64,000 nucleotides of DNA from Citrobacter freundii ATCC 8090 = MTCC 1658 = NBRC 12681 (GCF_011064845.1 NZ_CP049015.1:186001-250000); one strand, 5' to 3'; shown: positions 29,924 through 40,185, counted from the stretch's first letter. Notes: generated by a model from the letters alone, not told the origin. Made by a program: numbers and translations.

Positions 29924-30010
29924 GTAATGCGCAACAGACGACATTTATTGTTTTTCTATCACCTAATAAGCTTTATCTCAATCATCACAACGTCGGAAAT
30001 GAGGTTTCTT

Positions 30011-30769
30011 ATGACGCAACGTATCGCATTAGTGACTGGTGGTAGTCGTGGGCTCGGTAAAAACGCCGCACTTAAGCTGGCTGACAGAGGAACGGACATT
30101 ATCTTTACCTACAACAGCCAGCAGCAGGCGGCGCTGGATGTGGTTGCTGAAATTGAGCAAAAAGGCAGAAAAGCTGCGGCAATACAACTGAATGTCAGCG
30201 ATGTGGCTGGCTTTGAGTCCTTTACCCATGAGGTACAAGCGCAGCTGAAGAGCATGTGGAATCGTGAAGCGTTTGATTATTTAGTGAACAATGCCGGAAT
30301 TGGTCTGTATGGCGCTTTTGCCGATACCTCCGAAGCGATGTTTGATCAATTAGTGAACATTCACTTTAAGGGCCCCTTCTTCCTGACCCAACGTCTGTTG
30401 CCGTTGATCCAGAATGGCGGCAGGATCCTGAATGTTTCATCGGGACTGGCGCGTTTTGCACTGCCAGGGTATGCCGCCTATGCCTCAATGAAAGGGGCGA
30501 TGGAAGTACTGACGCGTTATCAGGCGAAAGAACTGGGAGAGCGGGGTATTTCAGTAAATATCATCGCGCCTGGGGCGATTGAAACCGATTTTGGCGGCGG
30601 TCGACTGCGGGATAATAAAGAGCTGAATGCATATGTGGCATCGCAAACGGCGCTGGGACGCGCGGGCTTGCCGGATGATATTGGCGACGCGATTGCCGCG
30701 TTGCTCAGTGATGAGCTGGCATGGATGACAGCGCAGCGTATCGAAGTATCGGGCGGAATGTTCCTGTAA
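30011..30769 (+). CDS. short-chain dehydrogenase/reductase (SDR)
   Basis: Classical SDR oxidoreductase of 252 residues. The NAD(P) glycine motif is TGGSRGLGKN, so NADPH is likely because of the Arg. NNAG appears as LVNNAGIGLYG. The catalytic residues are Ser (NVSSGLARF), then Tyr and Lys in YAAYASMKGAM, where the usual YxxxK reads Y-A-S-M-K. The segment GISVNIIAPGAIETDF is typical. A longer reading to 29873 overlaps yhjC; the ATG at 30011, 6 bases after GAGG, is the credible start. It is divergent from yhjC. The substrate cannot be told. It is not part of the E. coli order here. Confidence 0.88.
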   Translation: MTQRIALVTGGSRGLGKNAALKLADRGTDIIFTYNSQQQAALDVVAEIEQKGRKAAAIQLNVSDVAGFESFTHEVQAQLKSMWNREAFDYLVNNAGIGLYGAFADTSEAMFDQLVNIHFKGPFFLTQRLLPLIQNGGRILNVSSGLARFALPGYAAYASMKGAMEVLTRYQAKELGERGISVNIIAPGAIETDFGGGRLRDNKELNAYVASQTALGRAGLPDDIGDAIAALLSDELAWMTAQRIEVSGGMFL

Positions 30770-31291
30770 ATCGCTCGTATCTTATTCAGCTTTTGAGCAA
30801 TAGAAAACCGGTGCGCCACTCCAGGTAAAAATATAGCTAGTGGCGTTTACCGGTATTATCTGCAATCTAATTCAGCGATCGCGGTGCCGAAAGAAATCCG
30901 GGATAAACTTTCTGAATAACTCATTTTTCTTCGACAGCGGATTTGTCTCAGAAGAAACCATGATCACTTCCCCATCCCCCACGGATTCAGAATTTAATTC
31001 TTTAAAATGTTAAAAATTCGACATTAAAAATTGAGCGTTCGATCGCGTATGTGAAAACATGGCCTATGTGCTAAAAATTTCGCATAGGAAGAATAATAAA
31101 TCGTGAATTTCATTTATAACCTTAAATCTACCATAAACGAATACTAAACGACCGCTTCCTCATAGTAGATTGGGATGAAGATTGGAAAGCATTTATAGCA
31201 GTCATATAATCCACCATACAAACGGTATGGATTATCTCAACGCTTATATGTAGAGGTGCATGTTCGTCTTCATTTAACGTGGGTATAAGAT
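30770..31291. other. AT-rich intergenic region upstream of the winged-helix gene
   Basis: 522 bases without a credible gene. Two inverted repeats stand out: CCTATGTG/CGCATAGG around 31063-31088 and CCATAC-AAACG-GTATGG at 31214-31230, the latter about 60 bases before the next start codon and a possible operator. The low GC relative to the flanks suggests acquired DNA. Confidence 0.5.
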
Positions 31292-31732
31292 ATGGGCTAT
31301 CGTCTATATGGATTTATGATTGGTGCTGAAATTCATTTTGACATTTCTAATCGCCGACTGTATCGGCTTACTGGTAGCCATACCGAGAAAAACATCGTTT
31401 TTGCGTCAATTTACTTTAATGAAACAATGCTCAGGCTTTTCCTGTATTTATTAATAAATGCCAGGAGCCAGCCGATACCGAAAGAAGAATTATTTGAGAA
31501 AATCTGGGAAGCGCATAATCTGAGCCCCTCTGCGCAAAGATTATGGCAAGTCCTGCACAATCTTAATAATAAACTTGGCCTGCTGGGGTTACCCAGGGAT
31601 TTTATCCTTAATATAAGAGGTCAGGGTTATGTCATCAATTATCCTGATGTCATTCCCGTTTATTACAAAGTGAGCGAACTCCCAACTCATGCTGTCAAAA
31701 AAAGGGAGAAAATAGATAACCTGAGTGAGTGA
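31292..31732 (+). CDS. winged-helix DNA-binding protein (OmpR/CadC-type domain), function unknown
   Basis: A 146-residue protein with a single transcriptional-regulator C-type winged helix at about residues 40-115 (RLFLYLLINARSQPIPKEELFEKIWE ... LRDFILNIRGQGYVI-like hairpin ending GQGYVINYP). There is no receiver domain and no transmembrane helix. Similar stand-alone winged-helix proteins occur beside c-di-GMP and fimbrial genes in enterobacteria. Here an EAL phosphodiesterase gene follows after a terminator-like hairpin. The ribosome site is weak. The function is not known to me. Confidence 0.72.
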   Translation: MGYRLYGFMIGAEIHFDISNRRLYRLTGSHTEKNIVFASIYFNETMLRLFLYLLINARSQPIPKEELFEKIWEAHNLSPSAQRLWQVLHNLNNKLGLLGLPRDFILNIRGQGYVINYPDVIPVYYKVSELPTHAVKKREKIDNLSE

Positions 31733-31749
31733 TGTCAACCCAGGTATTT

Positions 31750-31781
31750 GCCCTGAGCATGCAGTGCGAGGGGCTTTTTTT
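31750..31781 (+). terminator. terminator after the winged-helix gene
   Basis: The stem GCCCT...AGGGGC is followed by seven T, 17 bases after the stop codon. Confidence 0.7.
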
Positions 31782-31931
31782 ATCGTTATCTTTACTTTTT
31801 ATTTTCAATGTATTTTCGCTAAATAACGTTATTGTTCGATAGATACCAATAACGGCCAGGGCGATTGGGTCAGGTTCTGATGATTGCTGTGCGGTTGCCC
31901 TCAATAGGCCGCCGCACGCTTGAGGCTCGTG

Positions 31932-32780
31932 ATGATTACCACAACCAGGCAACTCCCGATATTATTCTCTGACGCCAGCGAATTACTGGCCCGTTTCCTC
32001 ACCTGTGCACCGGTAAAAACGTTGAATGCAGCCATTATTCAACGGCAGTTCCAACCGGTGTATCAACCCATTTTTAACAGCCAGACGGGTGAAATTGCAG
32101 GTATTGAGGTACTCGCCAGGTGGACGCATCCCCAGTATGGCGCTATTCCCCCTGATATATTTATTCCCCTTGCGGAAGAGCATGGTCTTATCGCCTCGCT
32201 GACGCATCAACTTATTCAGCAAGTCATTGCCGACCTGCAGTCGCGGCTCCCCCTTTTCCCAAATGGACTTTACCTTAACCTAAATCTGAGCCCCGAAAAC
32301 TGCCTCGATCCGCGCTTTGAGTCGGACGTCGTGGCGCTCATGCAAAAGCTTGCCCCGGTTCAGGTTCAACTGGTTATCGAAATTACCGAAAGACGCCCTC
32401 TGCACTTTACCCCTCAGCTAAGCGAGTGGTTTGCCGCGTTGAGAAAATCCAATATCGCCGTAGCGTTAGATGATTTCGGGACGGGATACTCGAATCTGTG
32501 TTACCTCCACGCGCTGGAACCGGAGTTTATTAAGATAGATAAACTGTTTGTCAGCCAGATTGGTGAGGGGGGCGATACCCGCATTGTCGATACGCTTATT
32601 GAGCTGGCGCAGAAGATGGGTCTGCGAATGATTGCCGAGGGCGTTGAGACTCAGGTTCAGGCCGATTATCTGCGCATGAAACGCTGTGATTTTTTACAAG
32701 GGTATTATTTATGCAGACCCGTTCCACTTGAAGATCTGATCGGAGTGATGCAATCGCCCGCAACCTTTAGTGTCGATTGA
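31932..32780 (+). CDS. EAL-domain cyclic-di-GMP phosphodiesterase
   Basis: A 282-residue protein made almost entirely of an EAL domain (about residues 30-275). The signature reads EVLARW, a common variant. The catalytic set is complete: N in LNLNLSPENC, E in IEITER, DDFGTGYSNL, K in IKIDKLFV, E in AEGVET, then QGYYLCRP. It should hydrolyse c-di-GMP to pGpG. No sensor domain or membrane helix is seen. TTG (31920) and GTG (31929) starts are possible, but ATG 31932, 6 bases after GAGG, is best. It lies between a winged-helix gene and the LuxR-type yhjB and is absent from this spot in E. coli. Confidence 0.88.
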   Translation: MITTTRQLPILFSDASELLARFLTCAPVKTLNAAIIQRQFQPVYQPIFNSQTGEIAGIEVLARWTHPQYGAIPPDIFIPLAEEHGLIASLTHQLIQQVIADLQSRLPLFPNGLYLNLNLSPENCLDPRFESDVVALMQKLAPVQVQLVIEITERRPLHFTPQLSEWFAALRKSNIAVALDDFGTGYSNLCYLHALEPEFIKIDKLFVSQIGEGGDTRIVDTLIELAQKMGLRMIAEGVETQVQADYLRMKRCDFLQGYYLCRPVPLEDLIGVMQSPATFSVD

Positions 32781-33141
32781 TACAGCAATACTGCCTGGGG
32801 AAACCACAGGTGATGATCAATTGATGCGACATTTTATTTTGTAACATATTTGTCTGTTACTGTGAGTTCCTTATTTTTATTAGAAAATATAGACTCCAAA
32901 AAATTAATATTAATAAGCTGATTTTGAGTATTGGATGTTAAGGATTTCCTTAATGTTTAGCGCCACTTTTGTCCCTTTGTGTGATTATTTGGTTTGAGCT
33001 GTAACTATTTGCGATTTCTACTTTTTTCTTCTCCGTCTATCGGTAAAATGGCCCCCGCCAAATGGTGACTTCTTATTTTACCCCTCGGGTAATACCCTTC
33101 CGCGTGTTAAGGCTAGTATCTTATTCAGACGGAGATAAGTA
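32781..33141. other. AT-rich intergenic region upstream of yhjB
   Basis: 361 bases, strongly AT-rich, with no credible gene. It presumably carries the yhjB promoter. I see no site that I can name. Confidence 0.5.
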
Positions 33142-33744
33142 ATGCAGGTAATAATGTTTGACAGGCAGTCGATATTTATTCATGGAATGAATGTAAGTTT
33201 ACAAGAGCGTATTCCAGGAGTGGATGTTCAGGGTGTCAGTCAGGCAGATGACCTTTGGCAGAAACTGGAAGACACCCCTGATGCACTGATAATGCTGGAT
33301 GGCGACCAGGACGCCGAGTTCTGCCGTAACTTGCTACAGCAGATAGCGCAACGCTTTTCGACAGTAAAAGTGCTGGTAACAGCAACGGACTGCCGTAAAA
33401 AATGGCTGCAGGAGGTTACGCAATTGAATGTGCTGGCCATTGTTCCACGCGACTCTGACGCGGAAACCTTCACGCTGGCTCTCAATAGCATTGCGATGGG
33501 AATGGTATTTATCCCCAGAGATTGTATGACAACCCCCGAGAGCAGCGGGCAAAATATCAGATCGCTTAGTGCGCGTCAGCGAGAGATTCTGACTATGCTT
33601 GCCGCCGGAGAATCAAATAAACAAATTGGTCGATTGTTAAATATCAGCACCGGAACGGTCAAAGCCCATCTTGAATCGCTGTATCAGCGCCTCGAGGTAA
33701 AAAACCGTACGCAGGCGGCAATGATGTTAAACGACGCTATTTAA
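33142..33744 (+). CDS. yhjB: LuxR/FixJ-type response-regulator-like protein YhjB
   Basis: A 200-residue protein with an N-terminal receiver-like domain (LIMLDGDQDAEF at the phospho-acceptor strand) and a C-terminal LuxR helix-turn-helix (SLSARQREILTMLAAGESNKQIGRLLNISTGTVKAHLESLYQRLEVKNRTQAAMML). No histidine kinase gene is next to it. E. coli YhjB has the same architecture and no firmly known target. The ATG follows GGAGATAAGT. Confidence 0.92.
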   Translation: MQVIMFDRQSIFIHGMNVSLQERIPGVDVQGVSQADDLWQKLEDTPDALIMLDGDQDAEFCRNLLQQIAQRFSTVKVLVTATDCRKKWLQEVTQLNVLAIVPRDSDAETFTLALNSIAMGMVFIPRDCMTTPESSGQNIRSLSARQREILTMLAAGESNKQIGRLLNISTGTVKAHLESLYQRLEVKNRTQAAMMLNDAI

Positions 33745-33762
33745 CGGGCGAATATTTCACAG

Positions 33763-34119
33763 TCAGAACGATTCTGGCTGTGAAATAACCCCCGAGCAGA
33801 ATTCTGCAGCACAAAACCGGCTTATCCCCACGCTGAGCATCCACGCAATTAACGCTTCCTGTTGAAACCTTTCTTTTATTTGCGGCATTTTCTGGTGTAT
33901 GAATTCCTCGCAGATTTCCAGATCCGCGAGCAGTAGTGTTTCTGCCTGCGTTACCGAAACAGGCGCAGGAAAGCTTTCATCGGATGTGATTTCGTGCCCG
34001 TAGCCAATCACCCAGACACCATTTTTGTCCTGATACTTTTCCAGTGACAGGCCTTGCCATTGTTTAATAAATGCAACACAAGCGGGCGTGAAATACGTTG
34101 AATGGAGTGGCATATTCAT
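33763..34119 (-). CDS. GH24 lysozyme-like protein lacking two catalytic residues
   Basis: A 118-residue protein that matches the N-terminal part of phage-type GH24 lysozymes (FIKQWQGLSLEKYQDKNGVWVIGYGHEIT). The E-x8-D-x5-T catalytic pattern reads Gln22, Asp31 and Val37, so Glu and Thr are both replaced while the spacing is kept. The length is below the usual 145-165 residues; the C-terminal lobe is short. There is no signal peptide and no holin or spanin gene nearby, so it is not a lysis cassette. It lies convergent with yhjB. It may be a domesticated peptidoglycan-binding remnant or a decaying gene. The start could be residue 1 or Met3. Confidence 0.7.
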   Translation of the reverse strand: MNMPLHSTYFTPACVAFIKQWQGLSLEKYQDKNGVWVIGYGHEITSDESFPAPVSVTQAETLLLADLEICEEFIHQKMPQIKERFQQEALIAWMLSVGISRFCAAEFCSGVISQPESF

Positions 34120-34199
34120 CTCTGTACAAAGAGACCTATTTTAAGAAACCGCCTCCGTTACGCCAGTTGTCATACAGCCAGTTTTTTCAGCAAAACGTC

Positions 34200-34739
34200 T
34201 TATTCTGCGGGTGGCTGATAGTCGTGTTTTAACAGGCCGAAAATCCAGTCATCATTCCAGGTTTGATGCAGCCAGTAGCTTTCCCGCAGCGTGCCTTCGT
34301 GAATGAACCCGACCTTTTCCAACAGACGCCGTGAGGCTTCGTTTCCTGCGGTGACGCAAGCCGTAAGCCGGCGTAGCCCTCCGGTGGTAAATGCAAAATC
34401 GCAAACTGCATGCAGAGATTCAGTACCATAACCTTTCCCCTGCGCTTCAGGGGCGAGCAGAAAACCGACCTCGGCACATTCATTGTTATCATGAATATAT
34501 CCAGTCACTCCAAGCGGTGCTCCCGATGCCTTATCGCACAGGACCAGACATAGCCAGTGCGGGCTGCCGGGAGACCATTCAGGCAGGCGGGAGTTGAAGG
34601 CTATCCGTATCTCCTCTTCAGTACGCGTGTCAGCGACAAAGCGCATCACATCTGGATTCTTCTGTAGCGTTAAGAAGAACGTCCAGTCATTTTCTGTCAG
34701 TGGGCGGCAGAGCAGACGTGATGTTTGCAATACAGGCAC
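34200..34739 (-). CDS. GNAT acetyltransferase, RimJ/RimL-like
   Basis: A 179-residue acetyltransferase of the RimJ/RimL group (LQTSRLLCRPLTENDWTFFLTLQKNPDVMRF at the N-terminus). The acetyl-CoA loop is APEAQGKGYGTESL, followed by TACVTAGNEASRRLLEKVGFIHEGTLRESYW. The start codon is GTG with GGAG 8 bases upstream. The acceptor could be a protein N-terminus, an antibiotic or a small amine; nothing here decides. It is not found at this place in E. coli. Confidence 0.85.
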   Translation of the reverse strand: MPVLQTSRLLCRPLTENDWTFFLTLQKNPDVMRFVADTRTEEEIRIAFNSRLPEWSPGSPHWLCLVLCDKASGAPLGVTGYIHDNNECAEVGFLLAPEAQGKGYGTESLHAVCDFAFTTGGLRRLTACVTAGNEASRRLLEKVGFIHEGTLRESYWLHQTWNDDWIFGLLKHDYQPPAE

Positions 34740-34906
34740 AGGCTTATCTCCAGAATAATTTTCAATGATTGTGCGGAAGTCACTGTAAAACTTATTTATT
34801 TGCTATATGAATGTGTTTTAGTCTACATCGGCACAACGTTGCGTTTAAAAAAGATAATTACATACCATGATGAGGCCGCACGTTTTGGGTCCTTTTAGGG
34901 AAGATG

Positions 34907-36496
34907 ATGACCAATAGCGCGTTACAAGCGACATGTACACCCTTTGAACATTGTCTGGGGATTATCCGTCAGGCGTCGATAGAAATATTATTGCTGTTAG
35001 GCGTACATGTCACAGAAGGCAAAGACCCTCGGTGGTTTCTCGAACAACTGGATCAGGCTCGACTGAATCTGGGCGGCTGGGGGGCTGTCGCCAGACGGTT
35101 GCAGATGAATGATGCGCAATTGAGCCAGTTCACTCTGCGGCTACGCCATCTTCAACAGAGTGTACCCCAATATGAAAATGGCCAGGACGTCAGTGAAAAC
35201 CAGCTGATTTCAGCGCTGCGCTTTGTGGCCTCTCTGGAACAATTACGCCAGCAACAGCCCATCCTGAAGTATCAAACCGAAATTACACCTGTAGAGCCGG
35301 ATGCTCAGATGCGGGCGCAGCGTCAACTTCGCGCAATAGAATTAACCCTCAAATCCCTGATTGCGCGGGTATGGCCGGATCAACATCCTCTCAACAGCTT
35401 TCTGAAACAGCACTTTGGCGGTGAACGTCTGCGTCGCTGGCTAAGGTTAGGCGAAGGACGAGATGCGCTGGACGGTATGATGTTTAGCGAGTTGGCACTG
35501 ATGGTCGTCGATAAGAAATTATTCGTTCGCCACTTTACGCAGATTTTTAACGATACCTCGGTGCTGATGTCGTTTGTTGAGCCGCGCATCACGCTACGCA
35601 TGTTTTTGGATGATTGCCGCCTGGCTCGTAACTGTGTTATCGCGCAACAACCGCTAACCTCAGTACAATTGCTGTTGCTGGACTACCAGTACCGACAGAT
35701 AACTCATCCTGTGCAACGGGCATTTGAAGAACGGCGTACGCGCATTAATCCTGCGTCGTATCTGGAATCTGATGAGTCCATGGTCCGCCAGTTTTGGGAA
35801 ACGGCAAAGCAAAAAGACGAGCAAGCGGGAGGCGATAAGCATGAAATCGCAGACAGTATTGATCCGCCGGAGAAGCGAGCCAAACGTTCGGCGGAAGAAC
35901 GTGAACAGCTGATTTCCGTCATGTTGTGGGTAGCAGTCGGCGTGATGGTGCTGGCGATTTCGCTGGGTGCGTTCTGGTTATTCACTTCGCCAGCGCCACA
36001 GGCGTCATCCGGACAATCCGTTGAAATTGTGCAGGAGGAACCGCGACGTGACGCCCCCAGCGCGCGGGAGGCGGTGACCCGAATGGGTATCACCTGGGAT
36101 GCCTTTAACATGCGGGCGGCTATCGATCGCAATGACACCCGCGTGACGTCACTGTTCCTGCAGGGTGGGATGGACTGGAAGCTGGCGTGGACGGAGCAGG
36201 CGTTCTCAGCGGGCAATACCGAGGTGTTGAGACTGCTGCTGCGTTACCCTTCGCAGATGGATGAAAGCAAACCATGCCGACAGTTTATGACTACGCTCAG
36301 CCATGCAATGTCAAATGGGGCGTCACTCACATCGCTGCATAAAAGTTATCTGCAAAGTTTTTGTTCCGTGCCTGCGGTCGTTGCGCGTCAGCAATATGAT
36401 CTTGAGCAGGCCGAGCTGCGTGTTCGCGCCCAGCCCAGCCCTGAGAACAAGAAATGGCAGAGAATTCATGCCGAGTTATACGATGCGATTAACTGA
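34907..36496 (+). CDS. membrane protein with possible HEPN and ankyrin-like domains (STY4199-like)
   Basis: A 529-residue protein with three parts. Residues 1-300 are helical and hold an R-x5-H sequence (RVWPDQH, about residues 154-160) that could be a HEPN active-site motif. One transmembrane helix lies at about 336-359 (LISVMLWVAVGVMVLAISLGAFWLF). The C-terminal part has two ankyrin-like helical hairpins (WDAFNMRAAIDRNDTRVTSLFLQGG; WTEQAFSAGNTEVLRLLLRY). I associate it with the Salmonella STY4199-type HEPN family, from memory. It is convergent with treF. ATG 34907 fits AGGG better than ATG 34904. Function unknown. Confidence 0.72.
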   Translation: MTNSALQATCTPFEHCLGIIRQASIEILLLLGVHVTEGKDPRWFLEQLDQARLNLGGWGAVARRLQMNDAQLSQFTLRLRHLQQSVPQYENGQDVSENQLISALRFVASLEQLRQQQPILKYQTEITPVEPDAQMRAQRQLRAIELTLKSLIARVWPDQHPLNSFLKQHFGGERLRRWLRLGEGRDALDGMMFSELALMVVDKKLFVRHFTQIFNDTSVLMSFVEPRITLRMFLDDCRLARNCVIAQQPLTSVQLLLLDYQYRQITHPVQRAFEERRTRINPASYLESDESMVRQFWETAKQKDEQAGGDKHEIADSIDPPEKRAKRSAEEREQLISVMLWVAVGVMVLAISLGAFWLFTSPAPQASSGQSVEIVQEEPRRDAPSAREAVTRMGITWDAFNMRAAIDRNDTRVTSLFLQGGMDWKLAWTEQAFSAGNTEVLRLLLRYPSQMDESKPCRQFMTTLSHAMSNGASLTSLHKSYLQSFCSVPAVVARQQYDLEQAELRVRAQPSPENKKWQRIHAELYDAIN

Positions 36497-36523
36497 CATC
36501 CTGATGACTCAGACCGTCAGCCG

Positions 36524-38299
<1,776 letters not shown>

Positions 38300-38434
38300 T
38301 TATTTAGAAAATAAGACTATCCCAATGAATATAATGAAGAATTCATAATTCTGCGTGACCTGAAGATATTTCATTTTCAGAACATTCGATTGCAACGAGG
38401 TGTGAACGGAAAACCATAACGGCTTATCTCCGTA

Positions 38435-38471
38435 ATAGGCACAGGCTATTCTATCGATAGTTATCCCCCAT
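38435..38471. promoter_or_regulatory. OxyR binding site upstream of ccp
   Basis: Four tetrads at exact 7-base spacing: ATAG (38435), CTAT (38446), ATAG (38457), CCAT (38468). The OxyR consensus is ATAG-N7-CTAT-N7-ATAG-N7-CTAT; one base differs. E. coli yhjA/ccp is known to depend on OxyR and FNR. Confidence 0.85.
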
Positions 38472-38479
38472 GTAATTGC

Positions 38480-38493
38480 TTGATACTTATCAA
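38480..38493. promoter_or_regulatory. FNR box upstream of ccp
   Basis: TTGATACTTATCAA, a perfect match to TTGAT-N4-ATCAA, 8 bases downstream of the OxyR site and 107 bases before the start codon. Confidence 0.9.
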
Positions 38494-38600
38494 AATAATA
38501 AATCCCTTACTTTCTATGATGGTTAAGTCTGATAAAGACTATGCACTCATTATTCTAATTTTTCTGGGTCACAATAACTCACAACGGTGAGGGTAAAATA

Positions 38601-39995
38601 ATGAAAATCATTACCCGTCTTACCGCGATAGCCATAGCTGGCGTCGTGATTTGTTATTTTGGATTATCCGGTTATGTGTGGTATCACGATAATCAACGTA
38701 GTAAACAGGCAGATGTTCAGGCCTCTACGCTGGAAGAAAATAATAAAGTATTAGGTTTTTTACGCGAAAAAGGATGCGATTATTGTCACACGCCTTCAGC
38801 TGAATTACCTTTCTATTCTTCTTTTCCTGTCGCTAAGCAGTTGATGAATTACGATATTCAACTGGGATACAAATCATTCAATCTTGAGGCCGTTCGTGCG
38901 GCGCTGGTCGCAGATAAACCCGTTTCGCAAAGCGATCTGAATAAAATTGAATGGGTGATGCAGTACGACACCATGCCGCCGACGCGTTATACCGCACTGC
39001 ACTGGGCTGGCAAGGTAAGCGATACGGAGCGAGCAGAGATCCTGGGCTGGATTGCGAAACAGCGCGAGCAGTATTACGCCAGTAACGATACCGCCGCGCA
39101 GCATCGTAACGAGCCTGTGCAGCCGATACCGGAAAGCATTCCGACCGATGCCCGTAAAGTGGCGCTGGGCTTTACGCTTTACCACGACCCGCGTATTTCC
39201 GGTGACAGCACGATTTCTTGCGCGCACTGCCATGCCCTGAATGCGGGGGGCGTAGATGGTCGCAAAACGTCAATCGGCGTAGGCGGCGCGGTTGGTCCTA
39301 TCAACGCGCCGACGGTATTTAACTCTGTCTTCAACGTGGAACAATTCTGGGATGGTCGAGCACCAACATTGCAGGCGCAGGCAGGCGGCCCGCCGTTGAA
39401 CCCTATCGAGATGGCGTCTAAATCCTGGGATGAAATTATTCAGAAACTGGATAAAGATCCACAACTCAAACAAGAGTTTATCGCGGTTTATCCGCAGGGA
39501 TTCAGCGGAGATAATATTACCGATGCGATTGCTGAGTTTGAGAAAACGCTAATTACGCCAAATTCGCCGTTTGATAAATGGCTACGCGGCGATGAAGCGG
39601 CGTTAACTGCCCAGCAGAAACATGGCTATCAGTTGTTTAAAGATAATAAGTGCGCGACCTGTCATGGCGGTATTATTTTAGGCGGGCGTTCATTTGAGCC
39701 ATTGGGTTTGAAAAAGGACTTTAATTTCGGCGAGGTCACTGCTGCAGATATTGGCCGCATGAACGTCACTAATGAATTACGTGACAAGCTGCGTCAAAAA
39801 GTCCCTGGCTTGCGTAACGTTGCGCTGACCGCGCCTTATTTCCATCGAGGTGATGTGCCTACGCTCGACGGTGCGGTAAAACTGATGCTGCGTTATCAGG
39901 TGGGTAAAGAACTGCCGCAGGAAGATATCGACGATATCGTGGCGTTCCTCGAAAGCTTAAACGGCGTGTATACGCCATATATGCAGGGTAAGTAG
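38601..39995 (+). CDS. ccp: periplasmic quinol peroxidase (tri-heme cytochrome c peroxidase) Ccp/YhjA
   Basis: Reduces hydrogen peroxide in the periplasm with electrons from quinol, so peroxide can serve as a respiratory acceptor without oxygen. It has 464 residues. An N-terminal membrane anchor (TAIAIAGVVICYFGLSGYVWY) is followed by three c-type heme sites: CDYCH near residue 59, CAHCH near 209 and CATCH near 352. The first, extra heme domain separates this group from classical di-heme peroxidases. ATG follows GGTGAGGG. OxyR and FNR boxes upstream agree with induction by peroxide under anaerobiosis. A strong bidirectional terminator follows. Confidence 0.96.
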   Translation: MKIITRLTAIAIAGVVICYFGLSGYVWYHDNQRSKQADVQASTLEENNKVLGFLREKGCDYCHTPSAELPFYSSFPVAKQLMNYDIQLGYKSFNLEAVRAALVADKPVSQSDLNKIEWVMQYDTMPPTRYTALHWAGKVSDTERAEILGWIAKQREQYYASNDTAAQHRNEPVQPIPESIPTDARKVALGFTLYHDPRISGDSTISCAHCHALNAGGVDGRKTSIGVGGAVGPINAPTVFNSVFNVEQFWDGRAPTLQAQAGGPPLNPIEMASKSWDEIIQKLDKDPQLKQEFIAVYPQGFSGDNITDAIAEFEKTLITPNSPFDKWLRGDEAALTAQQKHGYQLFKDNKCATCHGGIILGGRSFEPLGLKKDFNFGEVTAADIGRMNVTNELRDKLRQKVPGLRNVALTAPYFHRGDVPTLDGAVKLMLRYQVGKELPQEDIDDIVAFLESLNGVYTPYMQGK

Positions 39996-40021
39996 ACTTT
40001 GCCCTGGTCCTGATTCGGACG

Positions 40022-40051
40022 TAAAAAAACCGACTTCACGTCGGTTTTTTT
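40022..40051. terminator. bidirectional terminator between ccp and the agr RNA
   Basis: AAAAAAACCGAC/GTCGGTTTTTTT with loop TTCAC. The T-run and A-run let it end ccp on the plus strand and the agr RNA on the minus strand. Confidence 0.93.
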
Positions 40052-40105
40052 ACGCTTCAGCCCGAGTTGGTGGCTCTGGCCGAAGTGAGATAGTTATCAT
40101 CTAAC
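40022..40105 (-). ncRNA. AgrA/AgrB-type antisense RNA of dinQ
   Basis: A predicted small RNA of about 84 nt. The promoter on the minus strand is TTGCAA (40135-40140) - 17 bases - TAGGAT (40112-40117), with start expected at 40105 and end at the terminator 40022-40051. Its first 21 nt (40085-40105) are perfectly complementary to the dinQ leader at 40283-40303, and a further 8 nt (40074-40081 with 40272-40279) also match. E. coli has two such RNAs, AgrA and AgrB; only one is visible here. Expression is predicted, not shown. Confidence 0.82.
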
Positions 40106-40169
40106 GCTTCAATCCTATTACCTTAACGGTACTATTGCAAGAATGCGCTGGCAGTTACGATTAAAAGAA

Positions 40170-40185
40170 CTGTATACTTATCCAG
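40170..40185. promoter_or_regulatory. LexA box of dinQ
   Basis: CTGTATACTTATCCAG, one mismatch from CTGT-N8-ACAG. It overlaps a -10 like TATACT (40173-40178). dinQ is an SOS gene in E. coli. Confidence 0.8.

Noticed and set aside
33763-34119. A prophage lysis cassette
   Set aside because: No holin, spanin or other phage gene is near, and two catalytic residues are missing.
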